Of a stretch of DNA of 64,000 nucleotides, positions 37,001-45,132 are shown in pieces (position 1 is the stretch's first letter; each line of letters starts with the position of its first letter). The translations under genes were made by a program, and so were the position numbers. Location: assembly GCA_903892355.1 (NCBI GenBank), contig CAITIE010000052.1:269214-333213 (forward strand), read 5' to 3'. Below the pieces are notes generated by a model that ran no database searches, had not been told where the DNA came from, and saw only the letters and a list, made by a program, of their open reading frames with translations. Origin of the DNA: an uncultured Pirellula sp. (GTDB taxonomy: Bacteria > Planctomycetota > Planctomycetia > Pirellulales > Pirellulaceae).

Positions 37001-38301
37001 GAGGGATTCCGAGTTCGAACTTCGAAGCCATGGGAAAGGGTTTCGGGGTTCTCCGTGATCAGCTGTCGGTTTCCATCGACTCGCACCACACCCAATTCAT
37101 GCTGTTCGGCCACATCCAAACGGGCGATTTGCTTTGGCTGGCCATGCATCACGTCTTGATAGGTTACCCCACGCCCATCATCGTCGAGCCACAAATCCCG
37201 CTGCACCTGAAACTCATCCGGTTTCTGCAAGCCCATCCCACGAGTCTTTTCGACCCAGCGTAATGGGGTCGCGTGGTTCCATTCAAAGACCGAAAGATCT
37301 CGCCATTCGTTCGGAAACGTCGTCAACTGCACGTCGATCGGTGTCGCCCCCTGAAGCTCCACCATGCGCATTTCCGGATTCGCTCGAACCGCAATCCATT
37401 CCGAGGCAACTGCTGGTTGGATGCCGTCTGCGAATTTCAGTTGCTCCAAGTCCTGATTGCGAAACGCTTCGATCCGAACACGCCACGTCCCCGGACGAAG
37501 CTGAGCCTTGAGCCGTCCTGCCTCGTCCATCGCAACTGGAATAGGACTAGATACCAAGGACAATTGCCAGCCTTCTGGAAGTACATAGCCGATCTCCTCT
37601 TCACGACTTTTCCCGGAGACCGTGATATCGATCCATGTCTTCAGCCAAATCGGAGAACCATCTGCGATCATTCGATGGATCTGAATGACGGTTTGGTCTT
37701 CCTGCGCCTCCGCAGTTTGCGTTCTCTTCAACCACAGCGAACCGTTGGCCTCCCAAGTCGGGTTGCGTATCAATTCGTCGTTAAGACGCAGCTCAATCAA
37801 GCCGTAGGAACGGGGAATCGAGATTGTTTGGGGTGTTTGCTTCCAAGACCAACCCCCCTGCAGCTGATGCTCCCCCGCACCCAATCGAATGCAAGGGACG
37901 CCTTGCCGTTCAACCACGATCGCCGGTTTGTCCCCAACACGGACTTGCAAAGGCCAATGATCAGCGCCTCCAGGGATCGGGACCCAATCCTCAGCAAAGA
38001 CCCGCAACCCGACACTCCACGTACCTCGGCTGTCCCCCGCATCGACTCGAAGCCGTGAAGGCCAATACGTAACTACTTGACTAGCGTCATTGAAAAGTGG
38101 CGGGGCACCGACAGAGCGATCATCCCACAACACCCACGGAATCCACGGTACGAGCGTTTCCGGTATAACCCGTTGATTCGCCTCAGCCGAGGTTTTGCCT
38201 TCCGCATCCAATTGCCCGATCGCAGCGTTGAGCGGTGTCAAAAACAGAAGCCCAACTAAAGCGAGGACCACCCAGCCTATGCGATCAACAGGTTTCATCA
38301 T
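34069..38301 (-). CDS. Giant membrane protein of unknown function (1410 residues)
   Basis: I do not recognise the family. An N-terminal signal/anchor (GWVVLALVGLLFLTPLNAAIG) leads to an extracytoplasmic beta-rich region (~30-480) with many Trp and terms such as WSVGLRVFAEDWVPIPGG. A cluster of helices follows at ~480-590 (SWTLLDLFLLLVFTIAVFRL, AIVALVAFGLSY, WFFLLIPVAILRVI, IAVVVLLLNLIPFAAIQ). Another is near 710 (AIRLVFLWALLAILLRGG). A second beta-rich extracytoplasmic region (~780-1240) comes next, then four to five C-terminal helices. The symmetry suggests an internally duplicated plan of beta domain plus helices. The hydrolase gene upstream overlaps it by four bases, so both are co-expressed. 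Confidence 0.7.
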   Translation of the reverse strand: MMKPVDRIGWVVLALVGLLFLTPLNAAIGQLDAEGKTSAEANQRVIPETLVPWIPWVLWDDRSVGAPPLFNDASQVVTYWPSRLRVDAGDSRGTWSVGLRVFAEDWVPIPGGADHWPLQVRVGDKPAIVVERQGVPCIRLGAGEHQLQGGWSWKQTPQTISIPRSYGLIELRLNDELIRNPTWEANGSLWLKRTQTAEAQEDQTVIQIHRMIADGSPIWLKTWIDITVSGKSREEEIGYVLPEGWQLSLVSSPIPVAMDEAGRLKAQLRPGTWRVRIEAFRNQDLEQLKFADGIQPAVASEWIAVRANPEMRMVELQGATPIDVQLTTFPNEWRDLSVFEWNHATPLRWVEKTRGMGLQKPDEFQVQRDLWLDDDGRGVTYQDVMHGQPKQIARLDVAEQHELGVVRVDGNRQLITENPETLSHGFEVRTRNPSVEAIGRAPGLNSLAATGWKTDVDSLAMRIYLPPGWRVLALFGPDSVRGDWLTSWTLLDLFLLLVFTIAVFRLWGIVPAIVALVAFGLSYHEMGSPRLTWFFLLIPVAILRVIREGKHPRWLQVWRGIAVVVLLLNLIPFAAIQVQNAIYPQLEPIGVPYESRTMFEWLQATHNVSADVADRVVLEMEDSTAYYRNGDEVSDYRQSVDGRLSKTVTESLAGRGDKAGGQMIQQQSQIANMAFSPGTSIQTGIAKPNWYGNQVICDWDGPVKEDQTIRPVLVSCNMHRLMTAIRLVFLWALLAILLRGGTGWKPTLWISGTKRASVNGKASIASLLVFLATLLHGGAANAQIPDPEILTQLRERLLQPGEAFPKAAEIPELKLTIRDGEMEVNGEVHAVVDSAVPVPGKMPTWVPIQIQLDGKDATVCRRDDGYLWIWVPKGVHALKIRGLLGESTEWVWAFELPPRNLEVDAPDWNVTGLGEEGKPESQMFFVRKEQKEEGEASYDQKNFRSVVQVDRAFEIGLVWKIHTTVRRLSSVGKAISVQVPLVSGERVLTSNIAQSDGNIEVNLNAEATAFEWDSELGFGSELLLQSKTSNVMVERWSVNPSPVWNLGFDGLQPIYESSRQELIPVWNPWPGEQVRLTFRKPVAVVGKLLTIKEVTESLALGSRQRTSGLEVKVESSLGGDFPLKIPESATVTLLEVDRRPIPIRRQGAECLIPLQPGLQTITVQWTSDEPMTSLVRTPYVELPEDVSNLRMKMSVPESRWILWVDGPTRGPAIRFWTILAVAILAAVLLGQTPKTPLKTYEWILLGIGLTQVHALAGLLVVGWLFAIRWRSDVALGGMSKLGHRTLQVLLILMTVAAVGVLLTVVGSRLLGSPEMYITGNGSFRGELLWFSPSSDAVIPRPWIFSISVWYYRLLMLAWALWLANSLLGWLQAWWMAMNQGSFWRAGEHKAATQSHDPQVPIRSEPTTLPE

Positions 38302-40811
38302 CGACTCCTACCAACCCATTCGGGTTGAAGATGCTGCCGCAAAAACTCAAAAGTTCCGACGCCGTGAATCGTATGCGGTCCGGGGAAAAACTCGATGCGG
38401 CACTTGTCAGGTTGCCCAAGACGCGCAGCGTACAACCGCTGTACCTTGGCATACTCCAACGCCACTCGTTCATCGGGCGCAACGCCGTCGAAATGACCAC
38501 GCTCCACCATGAATGGACGCGGTGCGATCAACGTCGCCATTTCAGCATAATTGAACTTGCGCCCGAGATCGAACTCGAAAATCTCGTACTCCATCGTCCA
38601 TACATAGCTATAGGGACTCGAGGTGCTGGCATTTTTCCAAACCCAGTCGTTGAAGTCCGCCGAGCAAATGGACAAGCAGTACTGGGGTACCAACGCTGGA
38701 ATTCGCATGGCGCTCTTGCCGCCGTAGGAAAGCCCATAAAACGCGATTCGCTTTGGATCGATCTCTTCGCGTTTGCCGAGAAAATCTACGATCTGCTCAT
38801 GCTGCGCGATGATCGTGGAAAAGAGGGTTTTCCCGAGCAAGTTGCTCTTTCTCTGAAGCGTTCGAAAACGGTCCGTGAACAAGTAAAGGTTTTGCGGTGC
38901 GAAGACCACGTAACCCTCTTCCGCCAGTCGCGCTGAGACGTCGTGGTATGCGGGATGGTCATGAACGATCGTATCGGTCGGTCGACCTTCCAAACCGTGC
39001 TGGAACACAACGCATGGTCGCCCTTGGATCGGAGTGTCCGACTTTGGTACTAGCAACACTCCGTATGCGATAACATCGTCAAAGACATCGAGAACGACTT
39101 CGTAGCCGCGATATTTTTCTCGATCGTAGACCAATCGTGTTCTTGCATTCAACGGCTTCTTCGGAATGTCCCAACCGCCGATGATCTCTTTGCGAAATTC
39201 ATCACGGTACGGCTCAACCGTCTCCTGAAACCGCGCCATCGATGACGTATCAAGCGACTTCCAATACGAATCCCGCTCTAGATGCGCAAGCTCCAGTGTT
39301 CGCTGCTGCATTCGATCGATGGATGCTAAAATATCCGCTCGTCGATGTTCTTCGGAAGGGAGCAAAGCAAATGCATCGGTCGGGGTAGCCCGAATGGAAC
39401 TATCGAAAAGGGGACGCCCCTGAGTGGCGACTGTACCCAATCGATCGAGAGCTTGCTCCCAGACCATTTGCGATCGTCGTGCTGGAGGTTCATACGCACT
39501 AGGGAGAAGGATGGCGGCTTCGAGCTTCCATGGCCTCAACAACCGTTGGGCCTTCTCTACCTCCTGTGCCGAAGAATACAGAGTGGGGCCATTGAGTTTC
39601 CCAGGTGCACCTCCGTCTCCACCAATTTCGACGTCCGGACCAGCAAGCCCATCGATCACCAGGGTCCTCGGAGCGATGAGAGCCGCTAGTTGTGCATCGC
39701 CGAAACGAGAGAGCAACCCATGAACATTCCGATGGATAGGCTCACTCCAAAGTTTTTCTTTAGACCCAAAATGGCCACACACGACAGTGACGTCAACTCG
39801 AGTGTCGACAACCCCAGTCGCCAGCGCAACCCAACCACCTTCCCCCCAACCCGCAACCAACAACGGCTTGTCCCCGAGAGCTTGTTCCAAGAGATCCAAC
39901 GCGGATCGATTCTGATGGACATGCACCCCGAGCAGGTGTCGACCTAAAACGAATGCCGACCGATAGAGGTATTCTTGATCCGTCATCACCGCCCGTCCCA
40001 ATCTCGCCTCGCGATTGCGGCGTACGACGTTTGGTACGACGACCATACCACCGCATCGTGCTAGATAAAGAGCGGTTGGATTCTTCGTTTCGACGATCCC
40101 AGTCAATTGCTCAGGTGTTTCACCGGCATCGGGCACTACGACAGCACCAAACATTGGATCTTTCGGAATGAGCATGAGACCACTCGCATCGAAACCATCT
40201 TGGACCTTCCACTGGATCTCGACAATTCGAATCCCCTCAAAAACACCCACCTCCGGTGAACCAACCTGGCCACTAGCCTCTTGCCAACGAGAACGGACCG
40301 ACCATGACACTGGGTTTACTCGCGTATCGACCAACCCGATCCGTCTCGCGTACTCTTGCCTCAACGGTTCTGTAGTAACTGTATACGCGTCACCATCAGT
40401 AGCCGCCGTTCCTGTTTGGACCTTGAGATCGGGTTTAGGCCAAAGCTCCATACGCCCTTCGACGGAAGCGTCGATCTGCTTGAGCAAAAACCGATCCACC
40501 CCATCCACCAAATCCGAAGCGATATCGCCAGAATGCACCAGAGGATCCGTCCCAGGCAGCGGCCCCTTTCGATCCTCAGCAATCGTGTCAAATACTGGTC
40601 TTGCTGATTGGGCACGCACCTGGCCCAACATCCTGGTGTCGCAAACCATTCCGGAGGCACAGACAATGCCTGCAGCCATAACCATCGCTTTGGTGCAACC
40701 GATCTTGCAACCACCGACCAAAAACCTCTGGACGGACTCCCCCAGAGTTAGTGCTGCCCCCACAGTTAGTGCTGCAAGTGTGGACCGATTTTTTGTCATA
40801 CATAGTCGCAT
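38298..40811 (-). CDS. Tandem alpha/beta hydrolase (esterase-like), N-terminal half degenerate
   Basis: Two alpha/beta hydrolase units lie in one exported chain. The C-terminal unit is intact: PCVVFQHGLEGRPTD (oxyanion region), the nucleophile elbow FYGLSYGGKSAM, and FFPGPHTIHGVGTFEF with the catalytic His; it resembles the acetyl-xylan-esterase/dienelactone-hydrolase group. In the N-terminal unit the elbow reads VAGWGEGGWVAL, with Glu replacing the Ser, so it is probably inactive. A hydrophobic signal region precedes both. The frame extends to 40946 through an 8-bp repeat, giving an artificial N-terminus; ATG 40811 (MRLCMTKNRSTLAAL) is a better start. Substrate unknown. Its stop overlaps the next gene (ATGA). 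Confidence 0.8.
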   Translation of the reverse strand: MRLCMTKNRSTLAALTVGAALTLGESVQRFLVGGCKIGCTKAMVMAAGIVCASGMVCDTRMLGQVRAQSARPVFDTIAEDRKGPLPGTDPLVHSGDIASDLVDGVDRFLLKQIDASVEGRMELWPKPDLKVQTGTAATDGDAYTVTTEPLRQEYARRIGLVDTRVNPVSWSVRSRWQEASGQVGSPEVGVFEGIRIVEIQWKVQDGFDASGLMLIPKDPMFGAVVVPDAGETPEQLTGIVETKNPTALYLARCGGMVVVPNVVRRNREARLGRAVMTDQEYLYRSAFVLGRHLLGVHVHQNRSALDLLEQALGDKPLLVAGWGEGGWVALATGVVDTRVDVTVVCGHFGSKEKLWSEPIHRNVHGLLSRFGDAQLAALIAPRTLVIDGLAGPDVEIGGDGGAPGKLNGPTLYSSAQEVEKAQRLLRPWKLEAAILLPSAYEPPARRSQMVWEQALDRLGTVATQGRPLFDSSIRATPTDAFALLPSEEHRRADILASIDRMQQRTLELAHLERDSYWKSLDTSSMARFQETVEPYRDEFRKEIIGGWDIPKKPLNARTRLVYDREKYRGYEVVLDVFDDVIAYGVLLVPKSDTPIQGRPCVVFQHGLEGRPTDTIVHDHPAYHDVSARLAEEGYVVFAPQNLYLFTDRFRTLQRKSNLLGKTLFSTIIAQHEQIVDFLGKREEIDPKRIAFYGLSYGGKSAMRIPALVPQYCLSICSADFNDWVWKNASTSSPYSYVWTMEYEIFEFDLGRKFNYAEMATLIAPRPFMVERGHFDGVAPDERVALEYAKVQRLYAARLGQPDKCRIEFFPGPHTIHGVGTFEFLRQHLQPEWVGRSR

Positions 40812-40901
40812 CATCGACGGTTTTCCATCCTCGATAGGTAACAGAGATCCATTGCATTCAAAACTGCGTGTTTGCGGGCACGCAACAACATGACGACATC
40901 G

Positions 40902-40957
40902 TCCATATGTCCATATGTCCATATGTCCATATATCCATATATCCATATGTCCATAAA
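40902..40957. repeat. 8-bp tandem repeat (7 copies) before the hydrolase gene
   Basis: TCCATATG is repeated seven times from 40902, with copies 4 and 5 reading TCCATATA and the last TCCATAAA. CATATG is self-complementary. The array lies about 90-150 bases upstream of the chosen hydrolase start and 45 bases past the ABC gene stop, so it could alter promoter spacing. Confidence 0.92.
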
Positions 40958-40999
40958 GCTCGATACGGGCGAGTGTCTATTCAACCGTCCGCCATCGCG

Positions 41000-42835
41000 T
41001 TAATTCGCGAACGGCGCAAATCGAATGTAGATCAAGTGTCTGTACAATTCGCTTTGCTCGAGCAATTGCGAATGGGTACCAACAAACTCGATTCGGTGAT
41101 TGTGCAGCACGACGATTTGGTCGGCCGACCTGAGCGTCGCGAGTCGGGTTGGCAATACGACAACGCATGCACCTTCGCTCTTTAATTGTAGCAGAGCGGT
41201 CGTGGTTTCGTTCGCAATGCTGGGTCCCACCGTGCCGGTGGGCTCATGAGCGACAACCACGCTCGGTCGTTTGACAAATCCTCTCGCAATCCCCAATCGA
41301 AACATTGCCTCCGAAGACAACCGATCATCGGTGGGAGAGACCAGCGTTCGCAAGTTGTCCGGTAAATTGAGGATTAAATCGGCCACGTTGGCTTTTCGAG
41401 CCACTTCCATCAAATCCACCGTGGCATCTGTTTGGCCGTCGACCCAAAGGTTGTTCTCGATCGTATCTGAGATCAACGGGCCGTTGGGAGAAACCCACAA
41501 CGATAACTTGCGAAATGCATCTCTGGCGACATCGATAGCGTCGACTCCGTCGAGCATGATCCGGCCGCTTGAGGGTTTTCCAAACCCAAGAATCAACTCT
41601 GCAATCGCTTTGGCCTGGACTGGGTCCGTCGAGATAACGGCGATCAATTGCTTCGGTTGAAGAACTAACGAAACGTCTTCCAGCAATTTACTTCCGTCGC
41701 TCTCGCGAATGGTGACATGATCCAATTGAAGAGATCGCTGCAGCCGAATCGGACTCTGCAACTCAACCTCCGAAGGGACTGCCGTGTTCTGTCCCAAATA
41801 GTCGACTATTTGCTGCAAGTTCCCGGAGGACTGGCTGATCTGCGCACGGGCCTCGCTCCACCGTGTGAATGCGCGCATCGCAAGTGCCGCGCTGCTGCAC
41901 AACGCCAGTAGTTCTCCAAGCCCGTCCGGCGATTGGCGATCCAACACGCGAAGTGTGAGTAGACATAGAAAGATCGCAGCAAAAAGAGTAAAGAAGATGC
42001 GCAACCATGCGGAATGACGAAATATCGGCGCCATCAACCCAACTGCCGATTGCTTGTACGCACTCAAACTCGCCTCGAAACTATGCACCGTGTCCTCGGT
42101 ATCGCGTATGGTATCGAGCAAGGGTGAGGTAAGAGAAAGGTACGTTAACTGCTCTCGCGACTTGTTCCAACGCTCCGATACAACGATTCGATCCCGTCGA
42201 TTCGAAGTCTCGAACCACTGCGTCAAAAAACGCACGATGAGCAGTGCGATGAATGCTGCGATCGTCAGCCATGGGTGGATCGCACACGCGACCCCGAGAA
42301 GGCCGATAATGTGCACCCAATCGCGTGGGAACGAGCGGTACCAACGATAGACGGCGTCCCGAATCTCGATCACGCCTGTCTCCTGCATCTGCTCTAACCA
42401 TCGACTCTGACTCGATAGACCTTGCTCGCGTGCCAGCAATCGGGATTTCTTAAACAGCAAACGCCTTGCTTGCACATCGAAATCGATCGCTGCATTTCTA
42501 GCAGCCATGCCATTGATCGCGATTGCCAAGATCTTCAGGACCAGCACCGCAACGATGGCGAGAATCAACACGAAAGCCCCTCGCAAAACGCTTCCATGGG
42601 CCCCGAGCCAACGCGTTGGTAGGCTGAAAGGACCAACGACCAGTTCGTCAGGAACCACTCCATCGCGTCCTTGGACGATCAGATCGACCCCCAACCCTCC
42701 CATCACCAAAAGGGACGGTAACAGCACTCCCGCTACCGCACCGAAGAGACTTGCGATCCACGAAGAAACCGGTCGTTCAATTCCTACCGAATGCCGCCAG
42801 AAGTTTGGGAACACGTTGAGCCTCGCCGTTTGCAA
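41000..42835 (-). CDS. ABC exporter-like protein with degenerate nucleotide-binding domain
   Basis: The 611-residue protein has the half-transporter layout: a six-helix-type membrane domain (~35-320, e.g. VLILAIVAVLVLKILAIAIN, PWLTIAAFIALLIVRFL, IFFTLFAAIFLCLLTLRVL) and a C-terminal ATPase-like domain (~365-605). All ATPase motifs are eroded. The P-loop reads STDPVQAKAI, with its Gly residues lost though the Lys remains; the signature is LSSEAMF instead of LSGGQ; Walker B VVVAHE has His for Asp; the Q-loop and H-loop residues are also gone (LWVSPNGPL, LPTRLATL). ATP hydrolysis is therefore unlikely. The frame is intact over its length, which argues against a recent pseudogene. The only start at the full length is TTG; the true start may be further inside. 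Confidence 0.8.
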   Translation of the reverse strand: MQTARLNVFPNFWRHSVGIERPVSSWIASLFGAVAGVLLPSLLVMGGLGVDLIVQGRDGVVPDELVVGPFSLPTRWLGAHGSVLRGAFVLILAIVAVLVLKILAIAINGMAARNAAIDFDVQARRLLFKKSRLLAREQGLSSQSRWLEQMQETGVIEIRDAVYRWYRSFPRDWVHIIGLLGVACAIHPWLTIAAFIALLIVRFLTQWFETSNRRDRIVVSERWNKSREQLTYLSLTSPLLDTIRDTEDTVHSFEASLSAYKQSAVGLMAPIFRHSAWLRIFFTLFAAIFLCLLTLRVLDRQSPDGLGELLALCSSAALAMRAFTRWSEARAQISQSSGNLQQIVDYLGQNTAVPSEVELQSPIRLQRSLQLDHVTIRESDGSKLLEDVSLVLQPKQLIAVISTDPVQAKAIAELILGFGKPSSGRIMLDGVDAIDVARDAFRKLSLWVSPNGPLISDTIENNLWVDGQTDATVDLMEVARKANVADLILNLPDNLRTLVSPTDDRLSSEAMFRLGIARGFVKRPSVVVAHEPTGTVGPSIANETTTALLQLKSEGACVVVLPTRLATLRSADQIVVLHNHRIEFVGTHSQLLEQSELYRHLIYIRFAPFAN

Positions 42836-42963
42836 AGTGGGGTTGGGCTGACCGATTCAGGATACTTGAAACAGATCCGTTCCGTCCGGTTCAGCGGTAT
42901 CGATTTTGAGGATTTTGAGTATCTGAATGGTTTTTGCTACGCATTTCGGACCAGATGCGTTCA

Positions 42964-42998
42964 GGCAACACGGGTTAACCCACACCCGTTGCCTTTTT
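42964..42998 (+). promoter_or_regulatory. Terminator-like hairpin in the leader of the NtrC-type gene
   Basis: ACGGGT (42970-42975) pairs with ACCCGT (42984-42989), extended by GGC (42964-42966) with GCC (42991-42993), and five T follow. No plus-strand gene ends here; the next plus gene starts 131 bases downstream. An attenuator-like element is possible. The palindrome GGGTTAACCC overlaps it as a competing fold. Confidence 0.4.
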
Positions 42999-43128
42999 GC
43001 AACCTACGATTCCAAACCAACCAGAAGTGCTATTGGACTTTCCCTCGAAAGTACCCGTACCGGTTGTGGGATTTCAACTCCCGATCACGAACCCTTCGTT
43101 CCATCCCGAGCCACCCAAGTCCACCGAT

Positions 43129-44649
43129 ATGGTCAGCCCACGCAATAAATCCGAACTCCCGAGAATCTTAGTCGCCGACGATGACCGCTGGTTGCTCGAG
43201 TCGATGGCAGACTGGCTGTCGGGAATCGGCTATCAAGTCCAAACGGCGAGTAATATTGAGCAAGCCAAAAAAGCATGCGCGACTGGAAAACATGATTTGA
43301 TGCTGTGCGATGTGCGTTTCGAAGACGGAGATGGATTGGCGCTGCTCAAACGCATACGCAGCAAGCATCCAACCTTGCCCGTAATCATGATGACTGGCTA
43401 CGCTGGTCCCGATGCTGCCTGCGAAGCGATCGCCGCCGGAGCCTTTGATTTCCTCACCAAACCGATCATCGACCAAGAACTCCAAACCGCGATCGAGCGA
43501 GCGCTTCACCAACAAGAGATCGCCGAAGAGAACACGCGGCTCAAAGCACAACTCGACCGAAAATTCGGACTTGAGAATATCGTCAGCCACGATCTTCGCA
43601 TGTTAAAAATTTTCGATACGCTCGACAGCGTTGCCGATGCCAGGGCAACGATCCTGATCACCGGTGAAAACGGGACCGGTAAAAGCATGATCGCTCGCGC
43701 GGCGCATAAAAAATCGAGCCGTCGCGATGGGCCCTTTGTCGAAGTCGCATGCGGTGCCCTTCCCGACAACCTCCTTGAAAGCGAACTCTTCGGCCACGTG
43801 ACCGGCGCGTTCACCGGTGCGACCAGCAATAAAGCCGGCAAGTTCCAGTTGGCTCACAACGGGACCTTGTTCCTCGACGAAATCGGAACCGCCACTCCTG
43901 CACTCCAAGTCAAATTGTTGCGGGTCCTTCAAGAACTCCAGTTCGAACCCCTCGGTGGGAACGAAACGATCACCGTAGACACTCGGACGATCCTAGCGAC
44001 CAACGAAAACCTGGAACTTGCAGTTGCCGAAGGACGATTCCGGCAGGATTTGTTCTACCGGATCAACGTGATCGCGATCGAACTTCCTGCACTCCGAGAA
44101 CGCATCGACGACATTCCACTCCTAGCGCAGCATTTCCTCAATCGAGCGTGCGAAGAGTACCAGCGAAGCGTCGACGGATTTTCCCCTATGGCCCTTCGGG
44201 CAATGCAGCAGTACCGATGGCCAGGCAACATTCGGGAACTCGAAAACATGGTGCAGCGCGCCGTGCTTCTGTGCAAAGGCCGACAGATCGATTGCGACGT
44301 TCTTCCGAACGCCATGACCTCCGGAGATGCACCTCAACTCTTCGCATCTGCCAATGCCGCCACGCTGACCACGAGCAACCTCCGGGACGTGACGAGTTCG
44401 AACCAAAATGCTTTCCCGCAATCAAACTCCCTAGGAGCGCACGGACCGGGAAACCAAGCTTCGGGAAACCAAGGAATGATTAAATCGCTGAGCGAAGCGT
44501 TGGAAGAACCCGAGCGGAAAATCATCCTCGAAGTCCTTCGGGCCAACCAATGGAATCGAAACGTAACCGCCGATCAGTTGGGAATCAATCGAACGACGCT
44601 CTACAAAAAAATGAAGAAACTCGGCATCGATTCGCTTTGCCCCCAATGA
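43129..44649 (+). CDS. Sigma-54-dependent response regulator (NtrC family)
   Basis: Three domains are in standard order: a receiver (ILVADDDRWLLESM, phosphoacceptor Asp in LMLCDVRFEDGDG, Lys in FLTKPIID); an AAA+ activator domain with Walker A GENGTGKS, the sigma-54 contact loop GAFTGA, Walker B TLFLDEIG and WPGNIREL; and a C-terminal Fis-type helix-turn-helix (NVTADQLGINRTTLYKKMKK). The protein activates sigma-54 promoters after phosphorylation. A ~95-residue Asn/Ser-rich linker precedes the HTH and contains a 15-base duplication. The open frame extends to a TTG at 42997; ATG 43129 puts the receiver near the N-terminus. No sensor kinase is adjacent. Confidence 0.93.
   Translation: MVSPRNKSELPRILVADDDRWLLESMADWLSGIGYQVQTASNIEQAKKACATGKHDLMLCDVRFEDGDGLALLKRIRSKHPTLPVIMMTGYAGPDAACEAIAAGAFDFLTKPIIDQELQTAIERALHQQEIAEENTRLKAQLDRKFGLENIVSHDLRMLKIFDTLDSVADARATILITGENGTGKSMIARAAHKKSSRRDGPFVEVACGALPDNLLESELFGHVTGAFTGATSNKAGKFQLAHNGTLFLDEIGTATPALQVKLLRVLQELQFEPLGGNETITVDTRTILATNENLELAVAEGRFRQDLFYRINVIAIELPALRERIDDIPLLAQHFLNRACEEYQRSVDGFSPMALRAMQQYRWPGNIRELENMVQRAVLLCKGRQIDCDVLPNAMTSGDAPQLFASANAATLTTSNLRDVTSSNQNAFPQSNSLGAHGPGNQASGNQGMIKSLSEALEEPERKIILEVLRANQWNRNVTADQLGINRTTLYKKMKKLGIDSLCPQ
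44446..44475 (+). repeat. 15-bp in-frame duplication in the NtrC-type linker
   Basis: CCGGGAAACCAAGCT (44446) is followed by TCGGGAAACCAAGGA (44461), encoding PGNQA then SGNQG between the AAA+ and DNA-binding domains. Confidence 0.7.
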
Positions 44650-44670
44650 GAGGGCGCAGATTGAGAATCA

Positions 44671-44805
44671 CCCACAGAGAAATTGCCCGCAGAGAAATTG
44701 CCCGCAGAGAAATCGCCCGCAGAGAAATCGCCCGCAGAGAAATCGCCCGCAGAGAAATCGCCCGCAGAGAAATCGCCCGCAGAGAAATCGCCCGCAGAGA
44801 AATCG
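44671..44805. repeat. 15-bp tandem array (9 copies) just after the NtrC-type gene
   Basis: CCCGCAGAGAAATCG is repeated nine times without a break from 44671, 22 bases after the stop codon. Copies 3-9 are identical; copies 1-2 differ by one or two bases. Frames remain open across it on both strands only because the 15-base unit lacks stops; they encode REIAR-type (plus) or FSAGD-type (minus) repeats and are not called as genes. Confidence 0.95.
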
Positions 44806-44822
44806 CGAACCGCTACGGCTGA

Positions 44823-44875
44823 AAAATAAAAAAACTCTGCATAGTCAGTCACGCCCGATATCTGACCATGCAGAG
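44823..44875 (-). terminator. Rho-independent terminator on the minus strand
   Basis: CTCTGCAT (44835-44842) plus GTCAG (44844-44848) pair with CTGAC (44862-44866) plus ATGCAGAG (44868-44875); the odd base pairs as G-U on the minus strand. Seven T and then a further five T follow on the minus strand. It should end transcripts of the M41-like gene, whose stop is about 258 bases upstream on that strand. Confidence 0.75.
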
Positions 44876-45132
44876 CTAATCCCTATCCAGCTGTGAGTCA
44901 CGCCCGTAATCTCAAAGCCGTTTCAGCGGGAACGAAGTGATTTTATCAAAGTACTCACAATTTAAAATAGTTTCCAAGAAAACTATCTCGAAAAAACACC
45001 CCTAAGACACCCCAAAAGGGGTAAAGCTCTCCATTGCGGCTTTTTTAACTTTCCCAAGGTACGTGGCAAGGCATGGGCCAAGAAATGGATAGGGCCCCTG
45101 AAGCTAGGGCAATGACCGAACGCGCTGTTGAC
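44876..45132. other. Structured 3' region of the M41-like gene
   Basis: The loop sequence TCACGCCCGATAT of the terminator (44849-44861) recurs as TCACGCCCGTAAT at 44898-44910, again closed by a short stem (GAG/CTC). ACCCC-AAAA-GGGGT lies near 45012, and AAGC...GGCTTTTTT near 45025-45050. No coding frame is credible. A long structured 3' untranslated region or small RNA is possible. Confidence 0.4.

Noticed and set aside
44671..44805. CRISPR array
   Set aside because: The units are contiguous with no spacers and no cas genes are present. The same holds for the other arrays.
44550..44852. Repeat-coding frames (REIAR on plus, FSAGD on minus) over the 15-bp array
   Set aside because: They stay open only because the unit lacks stops in those frames; no ribosome binding site and no non-repeat domain support them. 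They are not pentapeptide-repeat proteins, since the A-D/N-L-x-x pattern does not fit.
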